DNA of 64,000 bases from a bacterium 1XD42-76. Lineage in GTDB: Bacteria > Bacillota > Clostridia > Lachnospirales > Lachnospiraceae. The DNA is taken from assembly GCA_009917545.1 (NCBI GenBank), contig QZDW01000015.1:57476-121475 (forward strand), in the 5' to 3' direction. Of this stretch, positions 1 to 8,766 are shown piece after piece (position 1 is the first letter of the stretch; every line of letters begins with the position of its first letter). The position numbers and the translations under genes were made by a program. Below the pieces are notes generated by a model. That model made no database searches, had not been told where the DNA came from, and was given only the letters and a program-made list of their open reading frames with translations.

Positions 1-269
1 TTCATGGCCTCGGAAAAGAAAAACCACGGGGCAATGCCGGGAATCAGCCACTGTACATACGAGGCATTCGGCACCGGAGGCGCACTCTTAAAACCGATCG
101 GCCCAAAGATCAGCCAGTAGATTAAAACCGTCACCACAGGCTGTACAAACATCCAGACCACACCGAAATAAGAGCCCACGAAACGTTTCCGGAAATCGGC
201 CCTGGACAGATCCCACACGAGCCTCCGTTTAGCCGACAGTTCCTTTATCAAATCAATGATATCATTCAC
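1..269 (-). CDS. Polysaccharide ABC transporter permease, N-terminal part (Wzm/TagG-like)
   Basis: The minus strand encodes the first ~89 residues of an ABC-2 type membrane subunit that exports O-antigen, teichoic acid or capsule chains across the membrane; the rest lies beyond position 1. The soluble start (DIIDLIKEL) leads into the family hallmark DFRKRFVGSYFGVVW, followed by a hydrophobic helix (VVTVLIYWLIFGPI) and a WLIPGIAPWFFFSEA segment. The start is a GTG at 267-269, chosen because AGGAAGG lies about 11 bases upstream. It is downstream of rmlC in the glycan operon, so a Wzt-type ATPase is expected next, outside the window. Substrate is inferred from context only. Confidence 0.8.
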   Translation of the reverse strand, partial: MNDIIDLIKELSAKRRLVWDLSRADFRKRFVGSYFGVVWMFVQPVVTVLIYWLIFGPIGFKSAPPVPNASYVQWLIPGIAPWFFFSEAM

Positions 270-349
270 ACGCGCAACAATCCTTCCTGTTTCCGGACTC
301 TCTGACGCTGCTGCCGAAAGCAGCGCGCCGTCCTGACTGCTGAGTCACT

Positions 350-925
350 CTATCTGTCGAACTGAAACGCATCCTTCAGTCCGCCCCACTTTTTATCCTT
401 TTCGGAAATAATAAGTTCCATCCCTTTCTCAATCGGCCATGCCACCCCGATCGTCTCATCACTCCATAAGAGGCCTCCCTCGTCTCCCGGATGGTAGAAA
501 TCCGTACATTTATAGGCAAATTCTGCCTCGTCCGAGAGCACTAAAAAGCCATGTGCAAACCCCTCCGGAATGTAAAACTGCTTCTTATTCTCTGCGGAAA
601 GCTCCACGCCGTACCATTTCCCGTAGGTCTCAGAATTCGTTCTCAAATCCACCGCCACATCAAACACGCTCCCACGTACGGCACGTACCAGCTTCCCCTG
701 CGGAAATTCCTTCTGATAATGCAGGCCGCGCAGTACGCCCTTCACTGACATGGACTGGTTGTCCTGAACAAATACCATGTCAAGCCCGGCCTCCCTGAAA
801 TCATTCTGATTGTAGGTTTCCACAAAATATCCGCGTTCATCTTTAAATACCGTCGGCTCGATTACAAACAGTCCCTCAATCCGTCTGCCGTCCTTCTCGC
901 ACGGTGTCACTTTAATTTTTCCCAT
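350..925 (-). CDS. rfbC: dTDP-4-dehydrorhamnose 3,5-epimerase
   Basis: Cytosolic RmlC, the third step of dTDP-L-rhamnose synthesis, epimerising dTDP-4-keto-6-deoxyglucose at C3 and C5. Its 191 residues are normal for this cupin family. Seen motifs are RGLHYQ with the catalytic His, DVAVDLR, and IPEGFAHGFLVL, plus the conserved tyrosine region TDFYHPGDE. The neighbouring glycosyltransferases, one of rhamnosyltransferase type, are the likely users of the sugar. The rmlA, rmlB and rmlD partners are not in this window. A purine-rich site (AGGAGG) precedes the ATG at 925. Assignment is secure at family level. Confidence 0.95.
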   Translation of the reverse strand: MGKIKVTPCEKDGRRIEGLFVIEPTVFKDERGYFVETYNQNDFREAGLDMVFVQDNQSMSVKGVLRGLHYQKEFPQGKLVRAVRGSVFDVAVDLRTNSETYGKWYGVELSAENKKQFYIPEGFAHGFLVLSDEAEFAYKCTDFYHPGDEGGLLWSDETIGVAWPIEKGMELIISEKDKKWGGLKDAFQFDR

Positions 926-1014
926 AATTTCCTCCTTCTTATCCCGGCTACATCCAGGCAGGCCGTCATCCTCTGCCCTGTGCCCTCCAAAATACTCTGT
1001 TCCACATCATACCA

Positions 1015-2703
1015 CTACACCCGCATACTGACAATACCAAACAGGCGCAAAAGCACATAGCCATTTACTGCGCTCATCAAAAAAATCAGCCCTTCGTCGC
1101 GCCCGCCTGTGCGGAGCAGCCTGCTGCTCTTTAACGTCATGAGTACAAAAGGCAGGAACGGTAAAAGATATCTCCCCTGTACCCCTAAAATCACCTGGGA
1201 ACTCACCGGCGTCAGGGAAAGCAACATCACTGCCATCAGTCCGGCCAGACATCCGGCGGCCAGAAAGAGGAGCCACGCCTTCTGCCATCCATTCAGATAT
1301 AACACTTCTTTCTCCTGTGCCGAACCAAGGAGTACCAGACATACCGTAAGGCACATAAGTGCCGGGAACGGCGTCGAAAGCAGCGGATCCAGATTGCCGA
1401 GCTTTGCACCCAACATTGTCAGATACCATTCATCCGCCAGGCGGCATATTGTCTCATAGAACAGATCCAGGAACCTTACCGGTCTGTGAAGCAGAAAAGA
1501 AAGTTCATAGCCTTCCTCTCCTGCCCAGGCAATCAGATTCTCTGTCTCTGATGACAATCCCAAAAAAGCAGTACGATTCATGACTGCTACGGCTCCCGCA
1601 AAAGCGGACAGCACCACAGCGGCCGAGGCGAGCCATTGCTTTGTCCCGCCAAATTTTTCTCTGGGAATCAGAAGTGCAAATCCCATGAAAAGCCCATAAA
1701 CGATCTTACACGGCCCCAGAGCAGCAATCACAGCAGCCAGGACGGCAAGATCACGCTTTCGCACCTCAGGGCTCAGAAACGCCAGCTTAAGGCAGTACGA
1801 AGCGAAGAAAAAGCTCAGGGAAATCACAAAGGCATCATAAGAATAGGATGCTGCCACATGTAACGTCATGGGAAGCAGCGATACTCCCAGAAGCAGCGCC
1901 CCGCATCCCGGGAACAGGCGGATCGCAAGGCAGACAAACACGGTAAAAAAGGCCAGATTACACAGCCGTCCCATAAATGCCAGAACCACACCGTTAAGCC
2001 CGATAAGCCTGGCAGCCGCAATCCCCAGCGCCTGCGGCACATAGGCAAGCGGCGTCGTATTCACGGGCCGGTAGACGGAAGAGTGCATTTCCTTTCCTGC
2101 ATCATCCACCAAAACCGACGTCCCGTGCTCCTTCAAAACTGCATACGTTTCTGCATCCAGCCTGCGTCCAAGCGAAATCCGCTCTTCATCGCCGCCGGCT
2201 CCATAGATATTCTGCAGAAAATCATCTTCCCTGCGGATCAGGATGAAGCCGCCCTCATCCACCGCAGACTGCCCCAGCATATGGCTGGAAACCTTGTAGG
2301 CACTCATAAAATGGGCGATTTCATCCGGAGCTGACAGTGGAGCCAGCACAAGCATGTAGAGACATCCGGATACAAAAATCAGAAGCGGCGCATAGGATGA
2401 GAGGGGTTTTTCCCTGACAAACCAACGACAGTAAAAGATGGAAAGACCGCATACCACACCGGCAAAGAGAAACAGGTATCCTCCGCGCAGCCAGAAGTCC
2501 CCTGTTTCCTGCGTCCCTGCCTGTACATCAAGAAAATGCCAGCCTCCCAGAAGCACGAGCAGAGACATGACTGCTGCAAAGCCTGCATACTCCTTCCACC
2601 ACCCGGAATCTTTAGAAAACACAGTCCCCGGCCCCCGCTTTCCGCTAAAGTCTCCGCGCCGCTCTAATCCGTTCCCGTTTTTTTCTCTTCCATCTCTGGA
2701 CAT
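1015..2703 (-). CDS. DUF2142 polytopic membrane protein
   Basis: A 562-residue multi-spanning membrane protein of the DUF2142 family, found in cell-surface glycan loci and thought to resemble GT-C glycosyltransferases that use lipid-linked sugars. The family signature APLSAPDEIAHF is at about residues 121-132, after the second or third helix, followed by a long extracytoplasmic stretch and then about nine more hydrophobic segments. The charged first ~30 residues are low-complexity. It overlaps the DUF2304 gene by 40 bases, so the two are probably translationally coupled. Function is inferred; transfer of a sugar from an undecaprenyl carrier on the outer face is the best guess. Confidence 0.8.
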   Translation of the reverse strand: MSRDGREKNGNGLERRGDFSGKRGPGTVFSKDSGWWKEYAGFAAVMSLLVLLGGWHFLDVQAGTQETGDFWLRGGYLFLFAGVVCGLSIFYCRWFVREKPLSSYAPLLIFVSGCLYMLVLAPLSAPDEIAHFMSAYKVSSHMLGQSAVDEGGFILIRREDDFLQNIYGAGGDEERISLGRRLDAETYAVLKEHGTSVLVDDAGKEMHSSVYRPVNTTPLAYVPQALGIAAARLIGLNGVVLAFMGRLCNLAFFTVFVCLAIRLFPGCGALLLGVSLLPMTLHVAASYSYDAFVISLSFFFASYCLKLAFLSPEVRKRDLAVLAAVIAALGPCKIVYGLFMGFALLIPREKFGGTKQWLASAAVVLSAFAGAVAVMNRTAFLGLSSETENLIAWAGEEGYELSFLLHRPVRFLDLFYETICRLADEWYLTMLGAKLGNLDPLLSTPFPALMCLTVCLVLLGSAQEKEVLYLNGWQKAWLLFLAAGCLAGLMAVMLLSLTPVSSQVILGVQGRYLLPFLPFVLMTLKSSRLLRTGGRDEGLIFLMSAVNGYVLLRLFGIVSMRV

Positions 2704-3056
2704 CGCCTCTCCCGTTCCTCCTCCCGCCTCAGATTTTCATCAATCGCCATCTGCTGTACCAGCTCCGCCACCTTCGTTTCCAGCTGTGACAGTTTTACTG
2801 TAATCCGGAACAGACGCAGTATCAGTACAAAAATCACGAATAGATAGATGAAATTTGCAGGGGTCATTGTCCCGGCCAGAGCTGACATCGCGTATACGAT
2901 CTGAGGAAATACGCTGAATACAATTAACAGGAAAAAGAAACCAATCCAAAACACAGAATCCTCAATCCGCATCTTGGCCTGCCGGACCTTTTTCAGAATC
3001 ACTACCGTTGTCAGTACGCTGACTACGATTAGCACAACGCGAAGCAGCCATGTCAT
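2664..3056 (-). CDS. DUF2304 small membrane protein
   Basis: A 130-residue protein with a starting helix (LLRVVLIVVSVLTTVVI), a second at about 36-58, a third at about 68-83, and a coiled-coil tail rich in Glu and Arg. This is the usual architecture of DUF2304, which almost always sits beside a DPM1-like glycosyltransferase, as here (3156-3839). The pair is thought to form or regulate a polyprenyl-phosphate sugar transfer unit. The tail overlaps the start of the DUF2142 gene. Exact role unknown. Confidence 0.8.
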   Translation of the reverse strand: MTWLLRVVLIVVSVLTTVVILKKVRQAKMRIEDSVFWIGFFFLLIVFSVFPQIVYAMSALAGTMTPANFIYLFVIFVLILRLFRITVKLSQLETKVAELVQQMAIDENLRREEERERRCPEMEEKKTGTD

Positions 3057-3155
3057 AAAAAGTCCCTCCCAGCCTTCCTTGTATTTCCTTCCCTGCCTTC
3101 ATTCGTTTCCGCTCCAGCCATTTTACCCTGACAGAGATCAAACATCCGCATTCCC

Positions 3156-3839
3156 TCAGCCTCTGAAATTGCGAATAAAAAGAATTGATATCAGCATCTG
3201 TACCATATAGCGCACTGCGTTTAACGGTGTCAGATAGCTCACACCGCCCGCCCTCTCATCCATCACCACCGGCTCTTCCACAACCCTGGCCCCTTGTTTG
3301 ATTAACCAGGAAATCGTATCCGGCTCCGGCCCGTAATTCTGGTTTTTCACGAATGCCTCTATCATGTTTCTGTTAAACATCCGCATACCAGACGTCGGAT
3401 CGCGGATCACCGCGCCGGTCGTCAGACGAATTGCGTATTCAAGCAGCATACTTCCCCACATGCGCAGCGAACCGTTCTTTTTCACTCTGAGGAACCGTGA
3501 GCCGATTACAATATCATATCCCTCCGGAAACCGCGCCTTCATCGCCGCAATATATTCCGGCCTGTGCTGCCCATCCCCGTCAAATTGGAGCGCGTACGGA
3601 TACCCTCTGACATACGCATACTTCATCCCGGCCTGAAAGGCTCCGGTCAGCCCGAGGTTCACGGGAAGGTTCAGATAATTATAATGACGCGTCTGGCAGA
3701 TCTCACCTGTTTTGTCCTTTGAGCCGTCATTCACGACCACATAATCGTACTCGGGAAACTCCGTTTTCAGCCGTTCTACCACACGCCCGATATTCTCCTC
3801 TTCATTATACGCCGGAATGATAATCAGTAAATCAGACAT
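3156..3839 (-). CDS. Family 2 glycosyltransferase, DPM1-like
   Basis: A 227-residue GT-A fold enzyme. PAYNEEENIG at 9-18 binds the nucleotide sugar, VVNDGSKDKT follows at 35-44, and the metal-binding acidic motif DGDGQHRP is at 87-94. It lacks the two C-terminal transmembrane helices of longer relatives, having only one weak hydrophobic stretch (MVQMLISILF). Enzymes of this type charge undecaprenyl phosphate with a sugar, or act as chain glycosyltransferases. Pairing with DUF2304 and DUF2142 just downstream favours a lipid-phosphate-sugar synthase feeding a GT-C-like transferase. It overlaps the upstream rhamnosyltransferase by 8 bases. Confidence 0.88.
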   Translation of the reverse strand: MSDLLIIIPAYNEEENIGRVVERLKTEFPEYDYVVVNDGSKDKTGEICQTRHYNYLNLPVNLGLTGAFQAGMKYAYVRGYPYALQFDGDGQHRPEYIAAMKARFPEGYDIVIGSRFLRVKKNGSLRMWGSMLLEYAIRLTTGAVIRDPTSGMRMFNRNMIEAFVKNQNYGPEPDTISWLIKQGARVVEEPVVMDERAGGVSYLTPLNAVRYMVQMLISILFIRNFRG

Positions 3840-4815
3840 CTTGCTTGTATCCTTTCACCGGCGCCTTCCCCCCGTTGCCTGTCCCCGTACTGTTCCAGTA
3901 ATTCCGGTTCATCGTACAGTGAAGAATCACACGGCGCGGAAGCCGCCTGTACTGTTTTCCCAGCCGGTAGCCTGCGTATTTCGCACCACTGTCTGCGACA
4001 AGCTTCGGGAGCAGATACGGCCTGCCGCTTTTCATCAACCAGACAGCCGTCTGCCCGACGAGACGGACGCCTTCCCCTTCAGAACGGATTCCTTCAAATA
4101 CCTCCGGATGATCTGCCTGGGATACTGCCAGATCAAAATTCCGCTTAAACTGCTGTGCGAGAGTATACTGATGGGAATGGATGACTTCGGCTCCGGCAGC
4201 GTAACAGACAGCATAACCGTTTTCCATTGCTTTGGCAGCAAACAGCATATCCTCATTAAAAATCGTTTTCCGGACAAAGCCGCCCAGCTCCAGATAGATT
4301 TCCCGCTTATAAGCCGCACATACATTCGAGCAGAAAAAGGTCTTGATCCCCAGCTCTTCCAGATCAGCCTTTGTCTTTACCCGGCTTACCGCCGGATAAT
4401 TAAAGCTCCGGGTATAGCGCTCAATCGGGCCGCTGTCCTTTCCCGGAAGCTGTCTCGCATAGGATATGGCTGTCTGTGCCTGTTCCTCGAGCGGTTTACA
4501 GAGCTCCTCTAAGAGGCTTCTTCTGGCAGGCAGCGCATCGTCTGTCATCAGGACACAGATGTCCGCTTCTGACATTCTCACCGCCATGTCCCGCGTCCCC
4601 CCGTGGTCGAAGGCCTCCCGTGTCACATGGGATACGGAAACGTAATCCGGCAGGGCATCCCCCCCGCCCTCTGCCAGCCAGGAGTCCCAGTACTCTTTCT
4701 CTGTATTTACGATTAACAGCCGGTTTACCGGCTTCGTCTGCGCTGCCAGCCGCCCAAGAAGCTCCCGAAACCGTTTGCCCGGCTTATAGACCGGAATCAC
4801 CACATCAACCGTCAT
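3832..4815 (-). CDS. Family 2 glycosyltransferase, rhamnosyltransferase-like
   Basis: Cytosolic GT2 enzyme with VDVVIPVYKPGKRF at the start, RNA-like sugar pocket residues around LLIVNTEKEYWDSW, and the FDHGGTRDMAVRMS and LMTDDALP motifs typical of RfbF/RgpB-type rhamnosyltransferases. The later FNEDMLFAAKAMENG region carries the catalytic-base acidic pair. An upstream in-frame ATG at 4866 exists, but the ATG at 4815 (MTVDVV) is preferred because AAAGGA lies nine bases upstream and homology begins there. It fits with rmlC as a dTDP-rhamnose user. Linkage and acceptor cannot be told from sequence. Confidence 0.85.
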   Translation of the reverse strand: MTVDVVIPVYKPGKRFRELLGRLAAQTKPVNRLLIVNTEKEYWDSWLAEGGGDALPDYVSVSHVTREAFDHGGTRDMAVRMSEADICVLMTDDALPARRSLLEELCKPLEEQAQTAISYARQLPGKDSGPIERYTRSFNYPAVSRVKTKADLEELGIKTFFCSNVCAAYKREIYLELGGFVRKTIFNEDMLFAAKAMENGYAVCYAAGAEVIHSHQYTLAQQFKRNFDLAVSQADHPEVFEGIRSEGEGVRLVGQTAVWLMKSGRPYLLPKLVADSGAKYAGYRLGKQYRRLPRRVILHCTMNRNYWNSTGTGNGGKAPVKGYKQDV

Positions 4816-4831
4816 CCCTCTTCGTCCTTTC

Positions 4832-5683
4832 TCATCCGTTGCAGCTGTTCTTTCCATAGGAACCATACGCTTTCCGGTAAAAATGCATCAGAAGCCGCGC
4901 CGCCCAGCCGGGCCAAAGTTTCTCAAACATCCGCAGCTCATCCTTACTCCGTCTGTGATCTTCGATACACTGCTTCGTCGTAGCTCCATCATGGATCCGA
5001 TAAGCCAGCAGCGGCTTTTCCACACACACGAACCTCCCTGGCATTCCCGCCAGCTCGTAGAGATTCTCCCAGTCCAGTGCAAACGGGGAATCTGACCGGA
5101 ACATTGCTTCCCCGATCCGATCGTAATGGTACGTGCAGGACGGACAGCAGATGGGATTTCCAAACCGCAATACGCTCCGCTTAAGCCACGTCCGGTCTGA
5201 CAGGGGCCGTATTCTGAGCAAAAGGCGCATCAGCATTTTCACGAAACGGACGCCGTCTGCCGCCGTAAGCTCTGTATGCACCGGATAACGAGTCCCGTCC
5301 TGCGTTTTCCTCTCTTCTGTCCGCAGCACCACATAGTCGCTCGCAAACACGGTCATGTCCGGATAGCGGCCGGCATATGCGAGCAAGTGTTTCGTATAGT
5401 CTCTGTGGTAGCGGTCGTCCTGATGCGCGATTGTCACCAGACGATGCGTCTCCCCCGCCGTCCTCCAAGCAAACAGCCAGTCCTCCTTAAGACTGCTCTC
5501 CCCCTCCCGGACGTAGAGCGGGACATGGAGCTCCTCCGCCAGACGGCTCAGCCATCCGGAAGGCGTGGATGTGCAGATCATCACCTCAGAGGGGACGGAC
5601 TGGCGCTTCAGGGAACGGACGCACTCCTCAAGGTACGGGCTCTTTCCGTACGCACAGACGGCAAAAGCATGGCTCTTTTTCAT
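4832..5683 (-). CDS. Family 2 glycosyltransferase
   Basis: A 283-residue GT2-type protein. The start HAFAVCAYGKSPYLEECV replaces the usual PVYN motif, followed by VMICTSTPS and an acidic metal site in IAHQDDRYHRDY at about 87-98. A central DWENLYELAGMPG segment likely holds the acceptor-side acidic residues, and the end is basic, suggesting membrane association. It overlaps the flippase gene by 4 bases (ATGA-type coupling). Similar proteins occur in rhamnan and choline-phosphate loci of Firmicutes. Sugar specificity is unknown. Confidence 0.8.
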   Translation of the reverse strand: MKKSHAFAVCAYGKSPYLEECVRSLKRQSVPSEVMICTSTPSGWLSRLAEELHVPLYVREGESSLKEDWLFAWRTAGETHRLVTIAHQDDRYHRDYTKHLLAYAGRYPDMTVFASDYVVLRTEERKTQDGTRYPVHTELTAADGVRFVKMLMRLLLRIRPLSDRTWLKRSVLRFGNPICCPSCTYHYDRIGEAMFRSDSPFALDWENLYELAGMPGRFVCVEKPLLAYRIHDGATTKQCIEDHRRSKDELRMFEKLWPGWAARLLMHFYRKAYGSYGKNSCNG

Positions 5684-6999
5684 GAAACGATTTCCCTCCT
5701 CTGTTCGTTTGCTAGGCCGTCCGGATAGCGGCGTTTTTCTGCGATAAAAAAGAACACGGCCAGCCCGAACACAGCCGCCAGCGCGGCCATAAGAATTCCG
5801 TACGCCAGCGCACCGCCCAGGATCCCCCAGGCCTGTACAAACGGCCCGGAAATGAGTACCGCCAATATGCCGACCAGACCATAACCGGCAAAGACCAGCC
5901 GCTGTTTTTTCATAATAATTAACGAATAATAAAACAGATTCATGAGCGCGTTAAAGGCGCCCCCGGCGATAATAAGCGTCAATGCCACGCGGCACGAATG
6001 AAGCGCATAGCGCAGGTTCGAGTACAAAAGGCCCAGTACCGGAATCCCCAAAAACCAGGCCCCGCCGACTGCGAGCACGGTAAGCGCTCCGATGACCGCG
6101 GCAAGGCGCAGAATCAGGCGGGTAAAACGCTCCGGCTTCCCCATCTCCCAGACAAACGACAGCTTAGTCAGATAGGGGCGTATCACAAATCCGGCCACGA
6201 GATTAATCACACTCGTCGGCATAAAAATCGCTCCGTATACCGCCATATCCCGGTCAGCCATGCATCCCTCAATCGCATATTTGGAAGCCGAAAAAATATA
6301 GAAATCAAGAATCACCGAAAAAAACAGCAGCGTGTTATCCTTGAAAAGCATCCATTTCCGCCCCTTTTTGGAGCTTCGTTCCACGTCAGGCAGGGCACGG
6401 AGCACAAGGACATCAAAGAGGAAAAAGCCTGCTGCCTGCGCAGATACTGCCGCTGCCCCGGCTGTTACAAGCCTCCCTCCCGTGCCCGATAAAACCGTCA
6501 GGAACACGGCTACGGAAAGAATGGTGCGGAAAGCATTCGATTTCCCGGTCAGGTACAGGCGGCCCCCGCGCTGGAATTCTGCCTCATACGTATCTGCCAG
6601 CGCGTCGATTACCTTGTAGAGCACCATAAAAAAGATCACGGCCGCCTTTTCTTTGCTATAATCGTGAAGCAGAATATAGACCGCCCCAAAGGCCACGGCG
6701 AACGCACACGTCATAAGCCTCAGGCCAAAATAATCCCCAAAGGAATACTTCCCCGCCGTATCCGTGATCTGGAATGGACGAATGCCGAAATAAGCCACCA
6801 TAAACATATGCTGGCCAAAGGTCGTAAACGCGAAGGTAAACACGCCGCCCGCATCCTCTCCTGCAATTGAGACAACAGCGATCGTCAGCAGCATGGAAGC
6901 AAACGCATACAGAAAACTGCCGATCATATTCCACAGCATGTCCTGCCGCTCCTGGTTTTTCCTTTCCTTACCGATAATCAGGCGTAATAATACTTCCAT
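5680..6999 (-). CDS. Wzx-like polysaccharide flippase (MVF/MOP superfamily)
   Basis: A 439-residue protein with about 12 hydrophobic helices across its length, beginning with the MLWNMIGSFLYAFASMLLTI helix typical of oligosaccharide-unit translocases. It would move lipid-linked repeat units or a modified lipid-linked intermediate across the membrane. Having both a Wzx-like flippase and an ABC-type exporter (1-269) in one operon is unusual; one may handle a side-chain donor. The start overlaps the nucleotidyltransferase gene by 32 bases. No Wzy polymerase is clearly present in the window. Confidence 0.85.
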   Translation of the reverse strand: MEVLLRLIIGKERKNQERQDMLWNMIGSFLYAFASMLLTIAVVSIAGEDAGGVFTFAFTTFGQHMFMVAYFGIRPFQITDTAGKYSFGDYFGLRLMTCAFAVAFGAVYILLHDYSKEKAAVIFFMVLYKVIDALADTYEAEFQRGGRLYLTGKSNAFRTILSVAVFLTVLSGTGGRLVTAGAAAVSAQAAGFFLFDVLVLRALPDVERSSKKGRKWMLFKDNTLLFFSVILDFYIFSASKYAIEGCMADRDMAVYGAIFMPTSVINLVAGFVIRPYLTKLSFVWEMGKPERFTRLILRLAAVIGALTVLAVGGAWFLGIPVLGLLYSNLRYALHSCRVALTLIIAGGAFNALMNLFYYSLIIMKKQRLVFAGYGLVGILAVLISGPFVQAWGILGGALAYGILMAALAAVFGLAVFFFIAEKRRYPDGLANEQRREIVS

Positions 7000-7720
7000 T
7001 CGTTCTTATCCCTGTTTTTTGCGAAATATAATCCAGGATGCGCCGGTAATCCTCGATAAAATCCACCTCAGCCCAGAAAAATCCCCTGACATCCTTTACC
7101 GGAATGTCCTCTTCCCCGCTGAGACTGTAAATCGCGTCCTCCCACCATTTCCCGTGGCACTGGGCGTCAATCAGGTCATTCAGGCGTCCCAGAAAGCGCG
7201 GCACAAAGGAAGCGCGCATCATCGCGATTCCCAGATATTCACAATCCCGTTCCTCTAGGGTAAGTTCCTTCCCGTAACGTCTCAGCATGCCGTTCTCTGT
7301 CCCGAAAAAGTAGTCCCCGTCAAGGACACGGGCCGAGTCTGCCAGCATGAAAATTTCCTCCGGCTGTCTTAAAATGAAATCCAGGATCTCCTGTTCCCAG
7401 TAAACGTCCCCGTTTGCGACAATGCTGTCCTCCTCTGTGAACAGGCCTGCATTTTCTGCCAGCCAAAGCGAACCAATGCTGTTCGTCACATCAAAAAACG
7501 GGTTGTACACGATATGAACCGGCAGCCCTTCCAGTACGCGTAAAATTTCTTTGTAGCGGTAGCCGACGATTACTGTTGTGTCAATCTGCCTGTCTGTAAG
7601 CATACGCACCGTCTGGCATATGAGCGGCTCGCCGCCCACGTCAACCGTACACTTGGGAATGTTGGGGATATATTTGCTGATGCGGGTGCCCCTGCCTGCC
7701 GCCAGCACAAACGCCTTCAC
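6968..7720 (-). CDS. LicC-like nucleotidyltransferase
   Basis: A 250-residue sugar-nucleotidyltransferase-fold enzyme. The start AFVLAAGRGTRISKYIPNI contains the nucleotide-binding GxGTR signature and a Lys at PKC (about 23), and VANGDVYWEQ supplies the metal-binding Asp. FFWAEVDFIEDY near 221-232 matches the second metal Asp of CTP:phosphocholine cytidylyltransferases. It probably makes a CDP-activated phospho-alcohol or phosphonate for the LicD-like transferase two genes away. It overlaps the aminotransferase by 4 bases. Substrate (phosphocholine, phosphoethanolamine or aminoethylphosphonate) is inference. Confidence 0.8.
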   Translation of the reverse strand: MKAFVLAAGRGTRISKYIPNIPKCTVDVGGEPLICQTVRMLTDRQIDTTVIVGYRYKEILRVLEGLPVHIVYNPFFDVTNSIGSLWLAENAGLFTEEDSIVANGDVYWEQEILDFILRQPEEIFMLADSARVLDGDYFFGTENGMLRRYGKELTLEERDCEYLGIAMMRASFVPRFLGRLNDLIDAQCHGKWWEDAIYSLSGEEDIPVKDVRGFFWAEVDFIEDYRRILDYISQKTGIRTNGSIITPDYR

Positions 7721-8766
7721 CGGTCCACCTCATAGAAAGCTGCTGCGAAACGTTCCATGACAGCCCGGCTCCCGGTGGAAATACGGATATACTGTGCCAG
7801 CATTTCCTGTGAATACGTTTTTACAAGAATTTTTTTCTCTTCCAGCCGCGCCTTTACCTGGCTGATTGGGGTCTTTGTCCTGATAAATACATAATTTCCG
7901 TTGCCGGAGACAAATTCGTAGCCGTGCTCTTCGAGGGAAGCTGTCAGATACTCCCGGCCCTCCCGCTCAATCGCGGTCAGGCGTTCCTGGAGTTCAGGAT
8001 GTTCCAATAGCTTCTCGCCTAACTTGAGCGCAACTGCATTTGTATCAAACGTCGGGCGCACGTTCCAGATATAATGCACCAGCTCTTCCCGGCCTACGAT
8101 AAAGCCGAGCCTCACGGCGGCGGCGGAAAACAGTTTCGAAAAAGTCCGGATCAGAAGTACATTGTCATACTCGAACGCTTTCTTCAGAAACGTCCGGTCG
8201 TAAAAATAATGATACGCCTCATCCACGATTACGAGTGCGCCCATCTCTTTCGCACGTCTGGCAATCCGGTCGAACTGTTCCTCCGTATACACGCTCCCAA
8301 TCGGGTTATTCGGATTCAGGACTGAGACGATGCTGACTTCATCCGTGATTGCACCCAGCACCTTCTCAAAATCCAGGGTGAAATCCGCGTTATAGACAAC
8401 CGGCTTGTGCGTGAGGCCAAAAATCAGGCAATTGATGCGGTACATCTCAAAGGAAGGCGATACGGTAAGCACGGACGAGCCAGGCCTCCCAAACACTTCG
8501 AAAATATAACGGATCGCCATATCAGAGCCGTTCGTCACACACAGATTCGCCCGCTCCACGCCAAGATACTCAGCCAGAAGCCCCAGAAAACGCTCCGGTT
8601 CCGGATACGTTGCCAGAAATTCCGGCGTCAGTTCCGCCTTTACTTCATCCACAAGCTCCCGGGGAAGCCCCTCTGGATTCTCGTTCATATCCAGACGCAT
8701 GAAGCCAAGCCGCCCCTGCCTGCCGCCGATGCGTTCAATCCCCTTTACACATTCCTTTACATACAT
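7717..8766 (-). CDS. HisC-like PLP aminotransferase (class I/II)
   Basis: A 349-residue fold-type I PLP enzyme. It shows LDMNENPEGLP at the substrate entrance, NGSDMAIRYIFEVFG, the NPNNPIGS motif, VIVDEAYHYFYD with the PLP-ring Asp, and RTFSKLFSAAAVRLGF with the Schiff-base Lys. It resembles histidinol-phosphate aminotransferase, but no other his genes are near. It lies between a LicC-like and a LicD-like gene, so it more likely makes or consumes a phospho- or phosphono-amine. A LicC-like domain fused to a HisC-like aminotransferase is the layout of PntC phosphonate-tailoring enzymes. Specific reaction not determinable from the sequence. Confidence 0.82.
   Translation of the reverse strand: MYVKECVKGIERIGGRQGRLGFMRLDMNENPEGLPRELVDEVKAELTPEFLATYPEPERFLGLLAEYLGVERANLCVTNGSDMAIRYIFEVFGRPGSSVLTVSPSFEMYRINCLIFGLTHKPVVYNADFTLDFEKVLGAITDEVSIVSVLNPNNPIGSVYTEEQFDRIARRAKEMGALVIVDEAYHYFYDRTFLKKAFEYDNVLLIRTFSKLFSAAAVRLGFIVGREELVHYIWNVRPTFDTNAVALKLGEKLLEHPELQERLTAIEREGREYLTASLEEHGYEFVSGNGNYVFIRTKTPISQVKARLEEKKILVKTYSQEMLAQYIRISTGSRAVMERFAAAFYEVDR

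Noticed and set aside
7717..8766. Histidine biosynthesis gene hisC
   Set aside because: No his genes are near; its operon context is glycan decoration.
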